DNA from: an uncultured Atopobiaceae bacterium
GTDB lineage: Bacteria; Actinomycetota; Coriobacteriia; Coriobacteriales; Atopobiaceae
DNA length: 64,000 nucleotides
Direction: 5' to 3'
Assembly (NCBI GenBank): GCA_944322145.1
Contig: CALUNW010000005.1
Coordinates: 62,001-126,000, forward strand
The notes under the pieces are model-generated. The model was not told where the DNA came from. It made no database searches and was given only the letters and a program-made list of their open reading frames with translations. Below are positions 39,131 to 48,290 of the stretch, piece after piece; the first letter of the stretch is position 1, and each line of letters starts with the position of its first letter. The position numbers and the translations under genes are program-made.

Positions 39131-39919
39131 ATGCCGATCGGACCAGCACGCATGCCCATCATGGATCACCTGGGCGAGCTCAGGCGTCGCATCACGATCA
39201 TCGTGGTCGCCATCATCGTTGGCGCGCTCGTCGTCTACATGGCCACGCCGACCCTCATCGCGATGATGATCGACCAGATCCGCTCTGCCATGCGCGGCGG
39301 CGACCTCTACGTCTTCAGCGCGCTCGGCGGCTTCACCATTCGCTTCAAGGTCGCCCTGTTCTTCTCGGTGATCGTGTGCTCGCCCATCATCATCTGGCAG
39401 GTCATGGGCTTCTTCCTGCCGGCGCTCAAGCCCAACGAGCGCAAGTGGGTCGTGCCCACCGTGGGCGCGATGGTGGCCCTGTTCTTCCTGGGCATGATCT
39501 TCTGCTACTTCGTCATCCAGCCGGCGGCCTTTGGCTGGCTGCTCGACCAGACCTTCGAGTTCGCTCAGTCCATGGCGGACGCCGAGGACTACCTCAACAT
39601 CTACATGCTGCTCGAGATCGGCTTTGGCCTGGCGTTCCAGCTTCCGCTGGTCATCTTCTACCTGTCGATCTTCCACCTGGTGCCGTACAAGACGTTCCGC
39701 TCGCAGTGGAGGACCGTCTACGTGGCGCTCATGGTGCTCTCGGCCTGCGTGACCCCCGACGCCTCGCCGGTCACGATGGTCCTGATGTTCGCCGTCCTCA
39801 TCGCCCTGTACGAGGCCGCCCTGGCCGTGGCCCGCTACATCATCATCGCGCGCGACGGCAAGGCCGCTCTCAAGTGGGGCCGCGAGGACTACGAGCAGCG
39901 CGACCTCGACCGTCTCTAG
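39131..39919 (+). CDS. tatC: Sec-independent translocase TatC, 262 aa
   Basis: Six-helix TatC with the conserved cytoplasmic N-terminus MPIMDHLGELRRRI (the Glu and Arg needed for signal-peptide recognition) and ALKPNERKWV between helices, FQLPLVIFYLSIFHLVPYKT and the Pro-rich CVTPDASPVTMVLMF near the C-terminus. It is the twin-arginine signal receptor and forms the translocon with the TatA/B protein encoded just upstream. Position 8 is a second possible start (MPIMDH), but the ATG at 39131 has GAAGGAGG. Confidence 0.95.
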   Translation: MPIGPARMPIMDHLGELRRRITIIVVAIIVGALVVYMATPTLIAMMIDQIRSAMRGGDLYVFSALGGFTIRFKVALFFSVIVCSPIIIWQVMGFFLPALKPNERKWVVPTVGAMVALFFLGMIFCYFVIQPAAFGWLLDQTFEFAQSMADAEDYLNIYMLLEIGFGLAFQLPLVIFYLSIFHLVPYKTFRSQWRTVYVALMVLSACVTPDASPVTMVLMFAVLIALYEAALAVARYIIIARDGKAALKWGREDYEQRDLDRL

Positions 39920-39931
39920 GCAGGTGATGTC

Positions 39932-42448
39932 GTGAGGCTGATCGTCACCGAGAAGAACGACGCGGCGCAGCAGATCGCGCGCCTGCTCTCCGAGTCCGGC
40001 AAGCCGACGGCGGACAAGGTCTACAACACGCCGGTCTACCGCTTCCGCGTGGGCGGGGAGGACAACGTCACGATCGGCCTGCGCGGACACATCCTCAAGG
40101 TGGACTTCCCGGTCCAGCTGACCTTCAGCGACGCGCAGGGCTGGCAGGGCCTCACCGCCGACGGCGAGCTGCTGCCGGCCGACGTGCCGGACGGCCTGGC
40201 CCGCCCGCCCTACAAGTCCAAGCGCAAGCCCTACCTCGCGGACGGCATTGACCTCAAGGGCTGGAAGATCGCGAGCCTGCCGTATCTGGTGTGGGCGCCC
40301 ATCGAGAAGCTCCCTGCCGAGAAGGAGATCATCCGCGCCCTCAAGAACCTGGCCAAGAAGGCCGACAGCGTGGTCATCGGCACGGACTTCGACCGCGAGG
40401 GCGAGCTCATCGGCTCCGACGCCCTGCGCCAGATCCGCGAGGTGGCGCCCGCGGTGCCCGTTTCGCGCGCCCGCTACTCCGCCTTCACCAAGGCCGAGAT
40501 TGACCACGCCTTCGCCAATCTCGTTGAGCTCGACCAGGACCTCGCCGACGCCGGCGAGTCGCGCCAGTACATCGACCTCATCTGGGGCGCCGTCCTCACG
40601 CGCTACCTCACAGCCGCCCGCTGGTCGGGCCTCGGCAACGTGCGCTCGGCCGGACGCGTGCAGACGCCCACGCTCGCCCTGGTGGTGGAGCGCGAGCGCG
40701 AGCGCCTGGCCTTCAAGCCGGACGACTACTGGGTGATTCAGGGACAGGCCGAGAAGGACGGCGACGCCGCGGGCCCCTTCCGCATCACGCACGCGACCGG
40801 CCGCTTCTGGGAGAAGCCCGCCGCCGACGCGGCGTTTGCCCGCGTCGCGGACGCCACCGAGGGCCGCGTCACGGCCGTGGAGCGCAAGAGCCGCACGCAG
40901 CGGCCGCCCGCGCCGTTCAACACCACGAGCCTGCAGGCCGCCGCGGCCGCCGAGGGCATCTCGCCGGCGCGCACGATGCGTCTCGCCGAGAGCCTCTACA
41001 TGGACGGCCTCATCTCGTACCCGCGCGTGGACAACACCGTCTACCCGAGCTCGCTCGACCTGCGCGACTGCGTGCGCACGCTCGCCAAGGTCCCGCAGTA
41101 CGCCGCCACCTGCCAGGCACTTCTCGCCCAGCCCAAGCTCACCGCCACGCGCGGCAAGGAGGAGACGACTGACCACCCGCCCATCTACCCCACAGCGGCG
41201 GCCTCGCCCGACGGCATGCAGCCCGCGGCGTGGAAGCTCTACAACCTCATCGCGCGGCGCTTCTTGGCCACGCTCATGGGCCCCGCCACGATCGAGGGCA
41301 CCAAGGTCTCGATCGACGTGGCGGGCGAGCCGTTCACGGTCTCCGGCAGCGTGCTCGCGAGCCCGGGCTTCCGCGCGGTCTACCCCTACGGCCTCAAGAA
41401 GGACGACCAGCTCCCCGCGTTGGCGGAGGGCGACGTGGTGGCCGTGTCGGACATGGAGCAGCTGGCCAAGCAGACCGAGCCGCCCGCGCGCTACAGCCAG
41501 GGCAAGCTCATCCAGGAGATGGAGAAGCGGGGCCTGGGCACCAAGTCCACGCGCGCGAGCATCATCGACACGCTCTACGAGCGCAAGTACTTCAAGAACG
41601 ACCCGGTGGAGCCGAGCCAGCTGGGCATGGCGATCATCGACGCCCTGCACACCTACGCGCCGCGCATCACCTCCGCCGACATGACGGCCGAGCTCGAGGA
41701 CGACATGACGCAGGTCGCTGACGGCAAGAGCACCCAGGAGCAGGTGGTCAACCACTCGCGGGCGCTGCTCGCCGGCCTCATGGACGCGCTCGTGGAGCAC
41801 GTGGACGACCTCTCTGAGTCCATCGCCGACGCCGTAACGGCCGACGCCAAGATCGGCACCTGCCCCAAGTGCGGCAAGGACCTCGTGGTCAAGACCTCGG
41901 CCAAGACGCGCGGCAGCTTCGCGGGCTGCATGGGCTGGCCGGAGTGCGACGTCACCTACCCGCTGCCCCAGGGCAAGATCTCCGCGCTCGAGGGCGATGC
42001 CGCGGTCTGCCCGGAGTGCGGCGCGCCGCGCGTGAAGGTGCAGCCGTTCCGCAGCCGGGCGTACGAGACCTGCATCAACCCGGCATGCCCCACCAACCGC
42101 GAGCCCGACGTGGACGTGGGCGCCTGTCCCGCGTGCGCGGAGGCCGGCCGCGAGGGGCGCCTCGTGGCGCACAAGTCCGAGAAGAGCGGCAAGCGCTTCA
42201 TCCGCTGCACCAACTACGACGACTGCGGGACGAGCTATCCGCTGCCCGCCCGCGGCAAGCTCGAGGCCACGGGCGAGACCTGCCCGGACTGCGGCGCGCC
42301 GATGGTCGTGGTGACCACCGCCCGCGGCCCCTGGAAGCTCTGCCCCAACATGAGCTGCCCCAGCCGCGAGAAGAAGGAGGCGGCGCGGGGGGCGCGCGGT
42401 CGCGGACGGGCGGGCGGCGCCCGACGCGGCACAAAGAGGAAGTCCTAG
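39932..42448 (+). CDS. topA: type IA DNA topoisomerase I, 838 aa
   Basis: Relaxes negative supercoils. The Toprim domain is visible (MRLIVTEKNDAAQQIARLLS; VVIGTDFDREGELIGSDALR). The catalytic tyrosine is Tyr363 in DGLISYPRVDNTVYPSSLDL. The C-terminus has four zinc-ribbon-like modules (CPKCGKD, CPECGAP, CPACAEA, CPDCGAP) and a basic tail. The N-terminus and the active-site context resemble archaeal TopA more than E. coli TopA. GTG 39932 starts 13 bases after tatC, with AGGTGAT. Confidence 0.93.
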   Translation: MRLIVTEKNDAAQQIARLLSESGKPTADKVYNTPVYRFRVGGEDNVTIGLRGHILKVDFPVQLTFSDAQGWQGLTADGELLPADVPDGLARPPYKSKRKPYLADGIDLKGWKIASLPYLVWAPIEKLPAEKEIIRALKNLAKKADSVVIGTDFDREGELIGSDALRQIREVAPAVPVSRARYSAFTKAEIDHAFANLVELDQDLADAGESRQYIDLIWGAVLTRYLTAARWSGLGNVRSAGRVQTPTLALVVERERERLAFKPDDYWVIQGQAEKDGDAAGPFRITHATGRFWEKPAADAAFARVADATEGRVTAVERKSRTQRPPAPFNTTSLQAAAAAEGISPARTMRLAESLYMDGLISYPRVDNTVYPSSLDLRDCVRTLAKVPQYAATCQALLAQPKLTATRGKEETTDHPPIYPTAAASPDGMQPAAWKLYNLIARRFLATLMGPATIEGTKVSIDVAGEPFTVSGSVLASPGFRAVYPYGLKKDDQLPALAEGDVVAVSDMEQLAKQTEPPARYSQGKLIQEMEKRGLGTKSTRASIIDTLYERKYFKNDPVEPSQLGMAIIDALHTYAPRITSADMTAELEDDMTQVADGKSTQEQVVNHSRALLAGLMDALVEHVDDLSESIADAVTADAKIGTCPKCGKDLVVKTSAKTRGSFAGCMGWPECDVTYPLPQGKISALEGDAAVCPECGAPRVKVQPFRSRAYETCINPACPTNREPDVDVGACPACAEAGREGRLVAHKSEKSGKRFIRCTNYDDCGTSYPLPARGKLEATGETCPDCGAPMVVVTTARGPWKLCPNMSCPSREKKEAARGARGRGRAGGARRGTKRKS

Positions 42449-42648
42449 CGAGCGCGGGGTCGAGGTTCTTCTCGGCCCCGCGTCATTTCTTGTCCGGGAC
42501 GTCGGCGCCCCTTCGGAGCCCCGGGCATAATTCCACAGGGGCCTCACCCTGACATACAGGCGCAGCACCCAAGCGCGTCGGCAACGCCCGATTTACGTAT
42601 CATGAAGTGACGAACCTGACGTCAGCGCCGTGCCGGGAGGGGATGACC
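42449..42648. other. intergenic region topA-GH2
   Basis: Contains GTTCTTCTC (42467), a GGGGCTCC-type inverted repeat around 42505-42525 (GCGCCCC/GGAGCCCC) and a probable -10 (TACGTATCAT near 42596). No gene seen. Confidence 0.4.
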
Positions 42649-44499
42649 ATGCTCGACATCAAGCGCGTTCTCGCGAGCAAGCCCAGGAAGCCCGAACACG
42701 TCGAGCTCACGACGCTTCTGACGCCGTGGGGAGAGAGGGTCGCGGCGGGCGAGAAGGACCCGTCTGCCGCCTCGCACCCCCGCCCGCAGCTGGCGCGCGA
42801 CGCATGGACCTCGCTCGACGGAATCTGGGAGTGCGCATTCGTCTTTGCGCCGGACGCCGCTAGCGCCTGGCGGGCCTCCACGCCCCCGGCGGGAGGGTGG
42901 CAGGCCATCCGCGTGCCCTTCTCGCCCGAGGCGCCGCTCTCCGGCGTGGGAAGGCAGCTCCAGCCGAGCGAGCTGCTCTGGTACCGGCGGACGTTCGACG
43001 CCCCCGAGCTCGCCGCGGACGAGCGGCTCATACTGCACTTCGAGGCCGTGGACTGGGCCTGCTCCGTCTTTGTCAACGGCGTCCCCGTCTGCGAGCACGT
43101 GGGCGGCTACCTGCCCTTCTCGGCGGACGTCACCGAGGCGCTGCGCCCGGGGGCCAACCATCTCATGCTCTGCGTCTTTGACCCCAGCGACGCGGGCACG
43201 CAGCTGCGTGGCAAGCAGCGCCTGGAGCGCGGAGGCATCTGGTACACGGCCCAGAGCGGCATCTGGCAGGACGTGTGGTGCGAGGTCGTGCCCGCGGCGC
43301 ACGTGAGCTCGCTCGTGGTGGACGCGCGCATGGGCGCGGACGGCGGGGAGCTCGTGCTTCTTGCCGGCGTGGAGGGCGAGGGCACGCTCATCGCCCGCGT
43401 GCTCGACGAGGGGCGCGAGGTCGCGCGCGCCTCCGTGCGGACCGCGGGCGCCCGCGAGGCGCGCCTGCGGCTCAAGGTGGACGAGCCCCACCTCTGGCGC
43501 CCGAGCGACCCGCACCTCTATGACATCGAGCTCATGTTCGGCGCCGACCGCGCGCGCAGCTACTGCGGCTTCAGAACCGTGGAGGTGCGCCCGGACGAGT
43601 CGGGCGTGCCGCGCGTGCACCTCAACGGCAAGGCGCTCTTCCTGCGCGGGGTTCTCGACCAGGGCTACTGGCCGGACGGCCTCATGACCGCCCCCTCCGA
43701 GGCGGCCTTCGCGCACGACATCCTCGCTGCGCGCGAGCTGGGCTTCAACATGCTGCGCATGCACATCAAGGTGGAGTCGAGGCGCTTCTATGCGCTCTGC
43801 GACCGGCTGGGCATCCTCGTGTGGCAGGACATGGTCTCGGGCGGCGGCGCGTACGGGGCCTGGCAGACGAGCTACAAGCCCACGCTCTTCCGCGCGAGCT
43901 GGTCGATGGCGACCGACGAGGGCCCGCGCGCCGCGCGCCGGCTCGCGGCCGACGACCCCGGCTATCGGCGCGAGTGGCGCGAGACCTGCGTCGCGACGGT
44001 TCGCCTGCTGCGCGGGCATCCCAGCGTGGTGGGTTGGACGCTCTTCAACGAGGGCTGGGGCCAGTTCGACGCCCGCGCCGCCTGCGACGACGTGCGCGCG
44101 ATGGATCCCACGCGCCTTATCAGCGCGACGAGCGGCTGGTACGACCGCCTCTGCGGCGACATCCACAGCGTGCACAACTACTTCCGGCCGCTCGAGGTGT
44201 GGCGCGACGTCGCCCGGGAGCCGCGCGCCTTCGTGATCTCCGAGTTCGGGGGCGTGAGCTGGGCGGTCCCGGACCATGTGAGCCTTGCGACGTCGTACGG
44301 CTACGAGGCGGCGGCGGACGGCGCGGCGTATGCGCGCGAGGTGCGCGGACTTCTGGACCGGGCGCTCTCGCTGAGGGCCGGCGGCCTCGCCGGCTACGTC
44401 TACACGCAGCTCAGCGACGTCGAGGAGGAGACCAATGGCCTGCTCACCTACGACCGCCGCGTGAACAAGCTGGCTGCCTCCTCGGACGAGCCCCGGTGA
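42649..44499 (+). CDS. glycoside hydrolase family 2 enzyme, 616 aa
   Basis: Three-domain GH2 layout: jelly-roll sugar-binding domain (about 40-210; WYRRTFDAPELA, HVGGYLPFSADVTEALRPGA), Ig-like domain (about 215-330) and TIM barrel. The acid/base is Glu468 (TLFNEGWGQFD) and the nucleophile Glu532 (FVISEFGG). RMHIKVESRRFYALCDRLGI and LVWQDMVSGGGAYGAWQTSY fit the beta-galactosidase/beta-glucuronidase branch; no signal peptide, so it acts on imported substrate. The residues that fix specificity are not evident. ATG 42649 is chosen from GGGAGG spacing. Confidence 0.9.
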   Translation: MLDIKRVLASKPRKPEHVELTTLLTPWGERVAAGEKDPSAASHPRPQLARDAWTSLDGIWECAFVFAPDAASAWRASTPPAGGWQAIRVPFSPEAPLSGVGRQLQPSELLWYRRTFDAPELAADERLILHFEAVDWACSVFVNGVPVCEHVGGYLPFSADVTEALRPGANHLMLCVFDPSDAGTQLRGKQRLERGGIWYTAQSGIWQDVWCEVVPAAHVSSLVVDARMGADGGELVLLAGVEGEGTLIARVLDEGREVARASVRTAGAREARLRLKVDEPHLWRPSDPHLYDIELMFGADRARSYCGFRTVEVRPDESGVPRVHLNGKALFLRGVLDQGYWPDGLMTAPSEAAFAHDILAARELGFNMLRMHIKVESRRFYALCDRLGILVWQDMVSGGGAYGAWQTSYKPTLFRASWSMATDEGPRAARRLAADDPGYRREWRETCVATVRLLRGHPSVVGWTLFNEGWGQFDARAACDDVRAMDPTRLISATSGWYDRLCGDIHSVHNYFRPLEVWRDVAREPRAFVISEFGGVSWAVPDHVSLATSYGYEAAADGAAYAREVRGLLDRALSLRAGGLAGYVYTQLSDVEEETNGLLTYDRRVNKLAASSDEPR

Positions 44500-44569
44500 C
44501 GTCGCGCCCCGGGCCGCGCGCCAAATCCAGGCCCCGCGCCAAGTCCGGGCCCCGCGCCAGCAAAACCCG

Positions 44570-44674
44570 GAGAAATGTACGACCTTGCTGAGAAGAACCT
44601 CGACGGTTCTTCTCGCCACCTGCGGTTTTGTCGTCCGGCGTCACTGGCACTGCAGCGGACTTCGTACATTTCTC
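44570..44674. terminator. hairpin with paired motif after the GH2 gene
   Basis: GAGAAATGTACGA and TCGTACATTTCTC are the outer arms. Inside lie GAGAAGAACC (44590) and GGTTCTTCTC (44605), a second nested hairpin formed by the recurrent motif. Upstream (44505-44568) are three short GGCCCCGCGCCAA-type direct repeats. The element precedes tmk and explains the 293-base gap. Confidence 0.7.
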
Positions 44675-44792
44675 AGCTGGCCGCCGACCGGACGCCGCGC
44701 GTGGCCCGAGGACCACCCCTCGCGACATGGCGTTCTCGTGGGGCGGCCCCGGAGGCGCTACCATGGAAGGGCTATCTGACGAGAGGGGGCGC

Positions 44793-45416
44793 ATGGGCGC
44801 ACGAGGCATCTTCATCACGCTCGAGGGGGCGGACGGCTGCGGCAAGTCGACGCAGGCCGCGCTGCTCGCCGACGCGCTCGCCGCACGGGGCCGCGATGTC
44901 GTGCGCCTGCGCGAGCCCGGTGGCACGCCCATCTCGGAGAAGATCCGCGCGCTGCTGCTGGACCCCGCCAACGCCGAGATGGCCCCGGAGTGCGAGCTCT
45001 TGCTCTACGAGGCCAGTCGCGCCCAGCTCGTCCGCCAGGTGATCGAGCCCGCGCTCGCCCGCGGCGCCGTGGTGCTGTGCGACCGCTACTACGACTCCAC
45101 CTACGCCTACCAGGCCGGCGGCCGCGGCCTTGACGAGACGCTCGTGAACCGGTCCAACCTGCTCGGAAGCTGCGGGTGCGTCCCTGACCGCACGCTGGTG
45201 CTCGACCTCGACCCCGCCGAGGCCTTCGCTCGCGCCACCGCCGGCGGCGTCGACCGCATGGAGGCCGAGGGCCTTGCGTTCCAGGAGCGCGTGCGCGGAG
45301 CCTACCTGCGCCTCGCGGCGGGGGAGCCCTGTCGCGTGCACGTGGTCGACGCGTCGGGAAAGGCGGACGAGGTCACCGCTCGCCTGCTCGCCGCCGTCGC
45401 GGACCTGTGGGAGTGA
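44793..45416 (+). CDS. tmk: thymidylate kinase, 207 aa
   Basis: Phosphorylates dTMP to dTDP. IFITLEGADGCGKSTQAALL is the P-loop, REPGGTPISEKIRALLL the conserved DRx/RExGGT segment, and VVLCDRYYDSTYAYQAGGRG the catalytic base and substrate site. RVRGAYLRLAA and VVDASGKADEV follow. ATG 44793 has GAGAGGGGG upstream; an earlier in-frame ATG lies in the hairpin region. It overlaps or abuts holB, as in many bacteria. Confidence 0.96.
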   Translation: MGARGIFITLEGADGCGKSTQAALLADALAARGRDVVRLREPGGTPISEKIRALLLDPANAEMAPECELLLYEASRAQLVRQVIEPALARGAVVLCDRYYDSTYAYQAGGRGLDETLVNRSNLLGSCGCVPDRTLVLDLDPAEAFARATAGGVDRMEAEGLAFQERVRGAYLRLAAGEPCRVHVVDASGKADEVTARLLAAVADLWE

Positions 45417-45421
45417 GCGCC

Positions 45422-46579
45422 GTGACCTCAGCCCCCGGCCCCGCCGCCTCCCGCCCCGCCGCCCTCGACGCGCTCTCCGACCAGCACCGCGTGCGCGACT
45501 TTCTCGCCCGCGCCCTGGCCGAGGGCTGCCTCAGCCACGCCTATCTCTTCGTGGGCGCGCCCGGCTCGGGCAAGCACGAGGCCGCCGAGGCCCTCGCCAA
45601 GTGCGTCGTCTGCCCGCGGGGCGGCGACGGAACCTGCGACGAGTGCCGGCGCGTGGCGCACCGCACCCACCCGGACGTCCACTGGCTGGAGCCGGGGAGT
45701 GCCACCGGCTACCTCGTGGCGCAGGTCCGCGAGCTCATCGAGGACGCAAGCCTCACCCCCGTGCGCGCCAAGACCAAGCTCTACGTTCTCGAGCGCGCAG
45801 AGCTGCTGCGGGGCGCTGCCGCAAATGCGCTGCTCAAGACCCTCGAGGAGCCGCCCGAGGGCGTGATGTTCGTCCTGTGCGCCCGCACGACCGCGGCCAT
45901 GCTGCCCACCATCGTCTCGCGCTGCCAGCAGGTGCCCTTCCGCGCGGCCTCCGCGCGCTCCGGCGTCGAGGCGGTCCGCCGCGCGGTCCCCGCGACCGAG
46001 GCGGAGGCGCGCGTGGCGCTCGCCGTCGCGGGCACCCCGGCGCGCGCAGCCGAGTTCCTGCAGTCCACGAGCCGCCGGCAGGTCCGGCGCCTGGTGGTCT
46101 CCGCGCTCGACGCGCTCCCCCGCGACGACGCCTGGGACGTCCTTCTCGCCGCGCGCGAGATCGTGTCCGCCGTGGCCGTGCCGCTGGCAGACGTCAAGCA
46201 GGCGCAGGAGGACGCGCTCAAGGAGAGTCAGGACTTCCTCACCTCGGCCGCGCTCAAGCAGGTTGCCGACGCCAACAAGCGCGAGCTCACCGCCCGGGAG
46301 CGTTCGGGTATGATGGAAGCCCTGGCGGCAGCCGAGTCCCTCCTGCGCGACGCGCTCGTACGCAGCGAGGGCGTGGACGAGGACATCGTCAACGACGACG
46401 CGGCGGCCACCGTGGACCGCATCGCCGCCGCGAGCGACACACCGGCCGTCCTGCGCGCGCTCGACGCCGTGGCGCGCGCCGCGGACGACCTTTCGCACAA
46501 CGTATCACCCCAGCTGACCCTCGAGGTCATGCTGCTCCGCATCAAGGAGGCACTCGCATGCCCACCATCATCCCGGTGA
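45422..46579 (+). CDS. holB: DNA polymerase III delta' subunit, about 385 aa
   Basis: Clamp-loader subunit. AYLFVGAPGSGKHEAAEALA is the (non-hydrolysing) P-loop region. CVVCPRGGDGTCDECRRVAH gives the zinc-finger cysteines. THPDVHWLEP, then KLYVLERAELLRGAAANALL and KTLEEPPEGVMFVLCA, complete the AAA+ core. Possible starts are GTG 45407, 45413 and 45422; the last fits the GGGAG spacing. It overlaps ricT by 22 bases. Runs in the tmk-holB-ricT order known from Firmicutes. Confidence 0.93.
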   Translation: MTSAPGPAASRPAALDALSDQHRVRDFLARALAEGCLSHAYLFVGAPGSGKHEAAEALAKCVVCPRGGDGTCDECRRVAHRTHPDVHWLEPGSATGYLVAQVRELIEDASLTPVRAKTKLYVLERAELLRGAAANALLKTLEEPPEGVMFVLCARTTAAMLPTIVSRCQQVPFRAASARSGVEAVRRAVPATEAEARVALAVAGTPARAAEFLQSTSRRQVRRLVVSALDALPRDDAWDVLLAAREIVSAVAVPLADVKQAQEDALKESQDFLTSAALKQVADANKRELTARERSGMMEALAAAESLLRDALVRSEGVDEDIVNDDAAATVDRIAAASDTPAVLRALDAVARAADDLSHNVSPQLTLEVMLLRIKEALACPPSSR

Positions 46580-48084
46580 GGTTTACCTATGCCGCCCGCG
46601 ACCTGTGGTTCGACCCCGCGGGCACCGGCGCCCAGGAGGGCGACCACGTCATCTGCGCCACCGAGCGCGGCCAGGAGTTCGGCCTGGCCACGGGCGACGC
46701 GCGCGAGGTCACGGGCGCCGAGCTCGAGGAGACCATCGGCCACGCGCAGCTGCGCGACGTGGTGCGCATCGCCACCGACGATGACGTCGCCCGTGCCGAG
46801 GAGCTCGAGCGCCGCGGCGAGGAGTCCATGCCGGCCTTCCGCCGCCACGTGGCGGCCTCCGGCCTGGACATGAAGCCCGTGGGCGTGGAGTACCTCTTCG
46901 ACGGCGACAAGGCCGTCTGCTACTTCGCCGCCGAGGAGCGCGTCGACTTCCGCCAGCTCGTGCGCGACCTCGCGCGCGAGTTCCACGTGCGCATCGACAT
47001 GCGCCAGATCGGCGTGCGCGAGGAGGCCGCCATCGTGGGCGGCTACGGCCACTGCGGCCAGGAGCTCTGCTGCCGTCGCTTTGCGATGGGATTCGACCCG
47101 GTCTCCATCCGCATGGCCAAGGAGCAGGACCTGCCCCTCAACTCCACCAAGATCTCGGGCGCGTGCGGCCGCCTCATGTGCTGCCTGCGCTACGAGTTCG
47201 AGGCCTATCGCGACTTCAAGGGACGCGCGCCCAAGCGCAACGCCGTGATCGACACGCCGCTCGGCAAGGGCAAGATCATCGAGTACGACACGCCCAAGGA
47301 GCAGATCGTCCTGCGCCTGGAGAGCGGCAAGCAGATCCGCGTGGCGCTCGCCGACATGACGGCCTCCGAGGCCGCGCACAAGAAGTCCGAGGAGCTGGGC
47401 TGCCCGTGCCGCCCGGACACCGTGACGCGCGAGGTGCTGGACCGCCTGGAGTCCCCGGACGTGCAGATGGCCCTGGCCGAGCTTGACCGCAAGATGGGCG
47501 TGACCGCGGAGCCCGAGGTCGACGCCGCGGACCTCTTCGTGGAGACGCGCCGCAAGCGCCGCCGCTCATCCGGTGCGCAGGGCGAGAAGGACCGCGAGGC
47601 CGCGGGCTCTTCCGCCGCAGTCGCGGAGGAGGGCGCCACGCGCCGCCGCCGCAAGCGCCGCCCGGGCGACGGGGGGGCCGGCAACGCCGCCGCTCCCGCC
47701 GAGGCCGCGGCGGGAGCGCAGCCGGGCACGAGGCGCCGTCGCCACCACCAGGCCGCAGAGGGCGGCGCGGGGGCACAGGCCTCCAGCAACGGTGCCGAGT
47801 CCGGCGCGCAGCCGGCCAAGCGCACGCGCCGACCGGGCGACAAGGGCGGCCAGGCCGCGGCCGAGAAGGGCACGGCGCCGCGCGGCATGCAGCCGTCGCG
47901 CCGCAAGCGCTCCGCGCAGGGTCAGGGCGGCGCGGCCCAGGCCCAGGACGGACAGCGCCCGGCGCCCAAGCACCTGCAGGGCGGCGAGGACGCTCCCAAG
48001 GCGCGCCGCCGCCGTCGCCGCGGCGGTCGCGGGCGCGGCGGTGCCGGCTCCGATGGCGGCTCGCCCGCCGGCGGCGGCGAGTAG
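46558..48084 (+). CDS. ricT: PSP1-domain protein RicT (YaaT), 508 aa
   Basis: The N-terminal 290 residues are the RicT/PSP1 protein: GDHVICATERGQEFGLATGD, the cysteine clusters GGYGHCGQELCCRR and GACGRLMCCLRYEFEAYRDF, and LGKGKIIEYDTPKEQIVL. In B. subtilis RicT is part of an iron-sulfur complex (with RicA/RicF) that controls RNase Y-dependent mRNA processing. The extra about 190 residues are a highly basic Arg/Gly/Ala-rich tail (RRRRKRR, RRRRRRGGRGRGGAG), suited to RNA binding. RicT homologues are normally about 275 residues. ATG 46558 follows AAGGAGG. Confidence 0.92.
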   Translation: MPTIIPVRFTYAARDLWFDPAGTGAQEGDHVICATERGQEFGLATGDAREVTGAELEETIGHAQLRDVVRIATDDDVARAEELERRGEESMPAFRRHVAASGLDMKPVGVEYLFDGDKAVCYFAAEERVDFRQLVRDLAREFHVRIDMRQIGVREEAAIVGGYGHCGQELCCRRFAMGFDPVSIRMAKEQDLPLNSTKISGACGRLMCCLRYEFEAYRDFKGRAPKRNAVIDTPLGKGKIIEYDTPKEQIVLRLESGKQIRVALADMTASEAAHKKSEELGCPCRPDTVTREVLDRLESPDVQMALAELDRKMGVTAEPEVDAADLFVETRRKRRRSSGAQGEKDREAAGSSAAVAEEGATRRRRKRRPGDGGAGNAAAPAEAAAGAQPGTRRRRHHQAAEGGAGAQASSNGAESGAQPAKRTRRPGDKGGQAAAEKGTAPRGMQPSRRKRSAQGQGGAAQAQDGQRPAPKHLQGGEDAPKARRRRRRGGRGRGGAGSDGGSPAGGGE

Positions 48085-48137
48085 CTGCCGCAGGTCCTTC
48101 TCGGCCACGCGCGCTCGCCCTGGTGCCTGTGCTCTCC

Positions 48138-48260
48138 CTGGTGCCTAAATCCCGGCATCTGCGTGAAATGGTGCCTGATTTCCGAGATATGCGTGTATTC
48201 GTGCCAAATTCGGGCCATCTGCGTGTTCTTGCCACGCAGATGGCCCGATTTCGGCACCAG
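48138..48260. repeat. CATCTGCGTG repeat element, left copy
   Basis: Three direct units of about 30 bases (CTGGTGCCTAAATCCCGGCA..., GGTGCCTGATTTCCGAGATA..., CGTGCCAAATTCGGGCCATC...) are followed by one inverted unit, so the third and fourth form a hairpin (GGGCCATCTGCGTG/CACGCAGATGGCCC). It is the reverse complement of the element at 49697-49818, on the other side of the LuxR-PASTA gene. Confidence 0.88.
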
Positions 48261-48290
48261 GAAAAATGCGCCGAGAAGGACCTCCCGCTG

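Noticed and set aside
38969-42568. Very long open frame antisense to tat/topA (and similar long antisense frames near 5590-8274 and 20999-23620)
   Set aside because: Artefact of GC-rich codon bias: no ribosome sites, low-complexity Arg/His/Val/Leu composition and overlap with clear genes on the other strand. Only the 20999-21532 part, with a P-loop, is real.
45407-45421. holB starting at GTG 45407 or 45413
   Set aside because: These overlap the end of tmk and have poorer ribosome-site spacing than GTG 45422, though they cannot be excluded.
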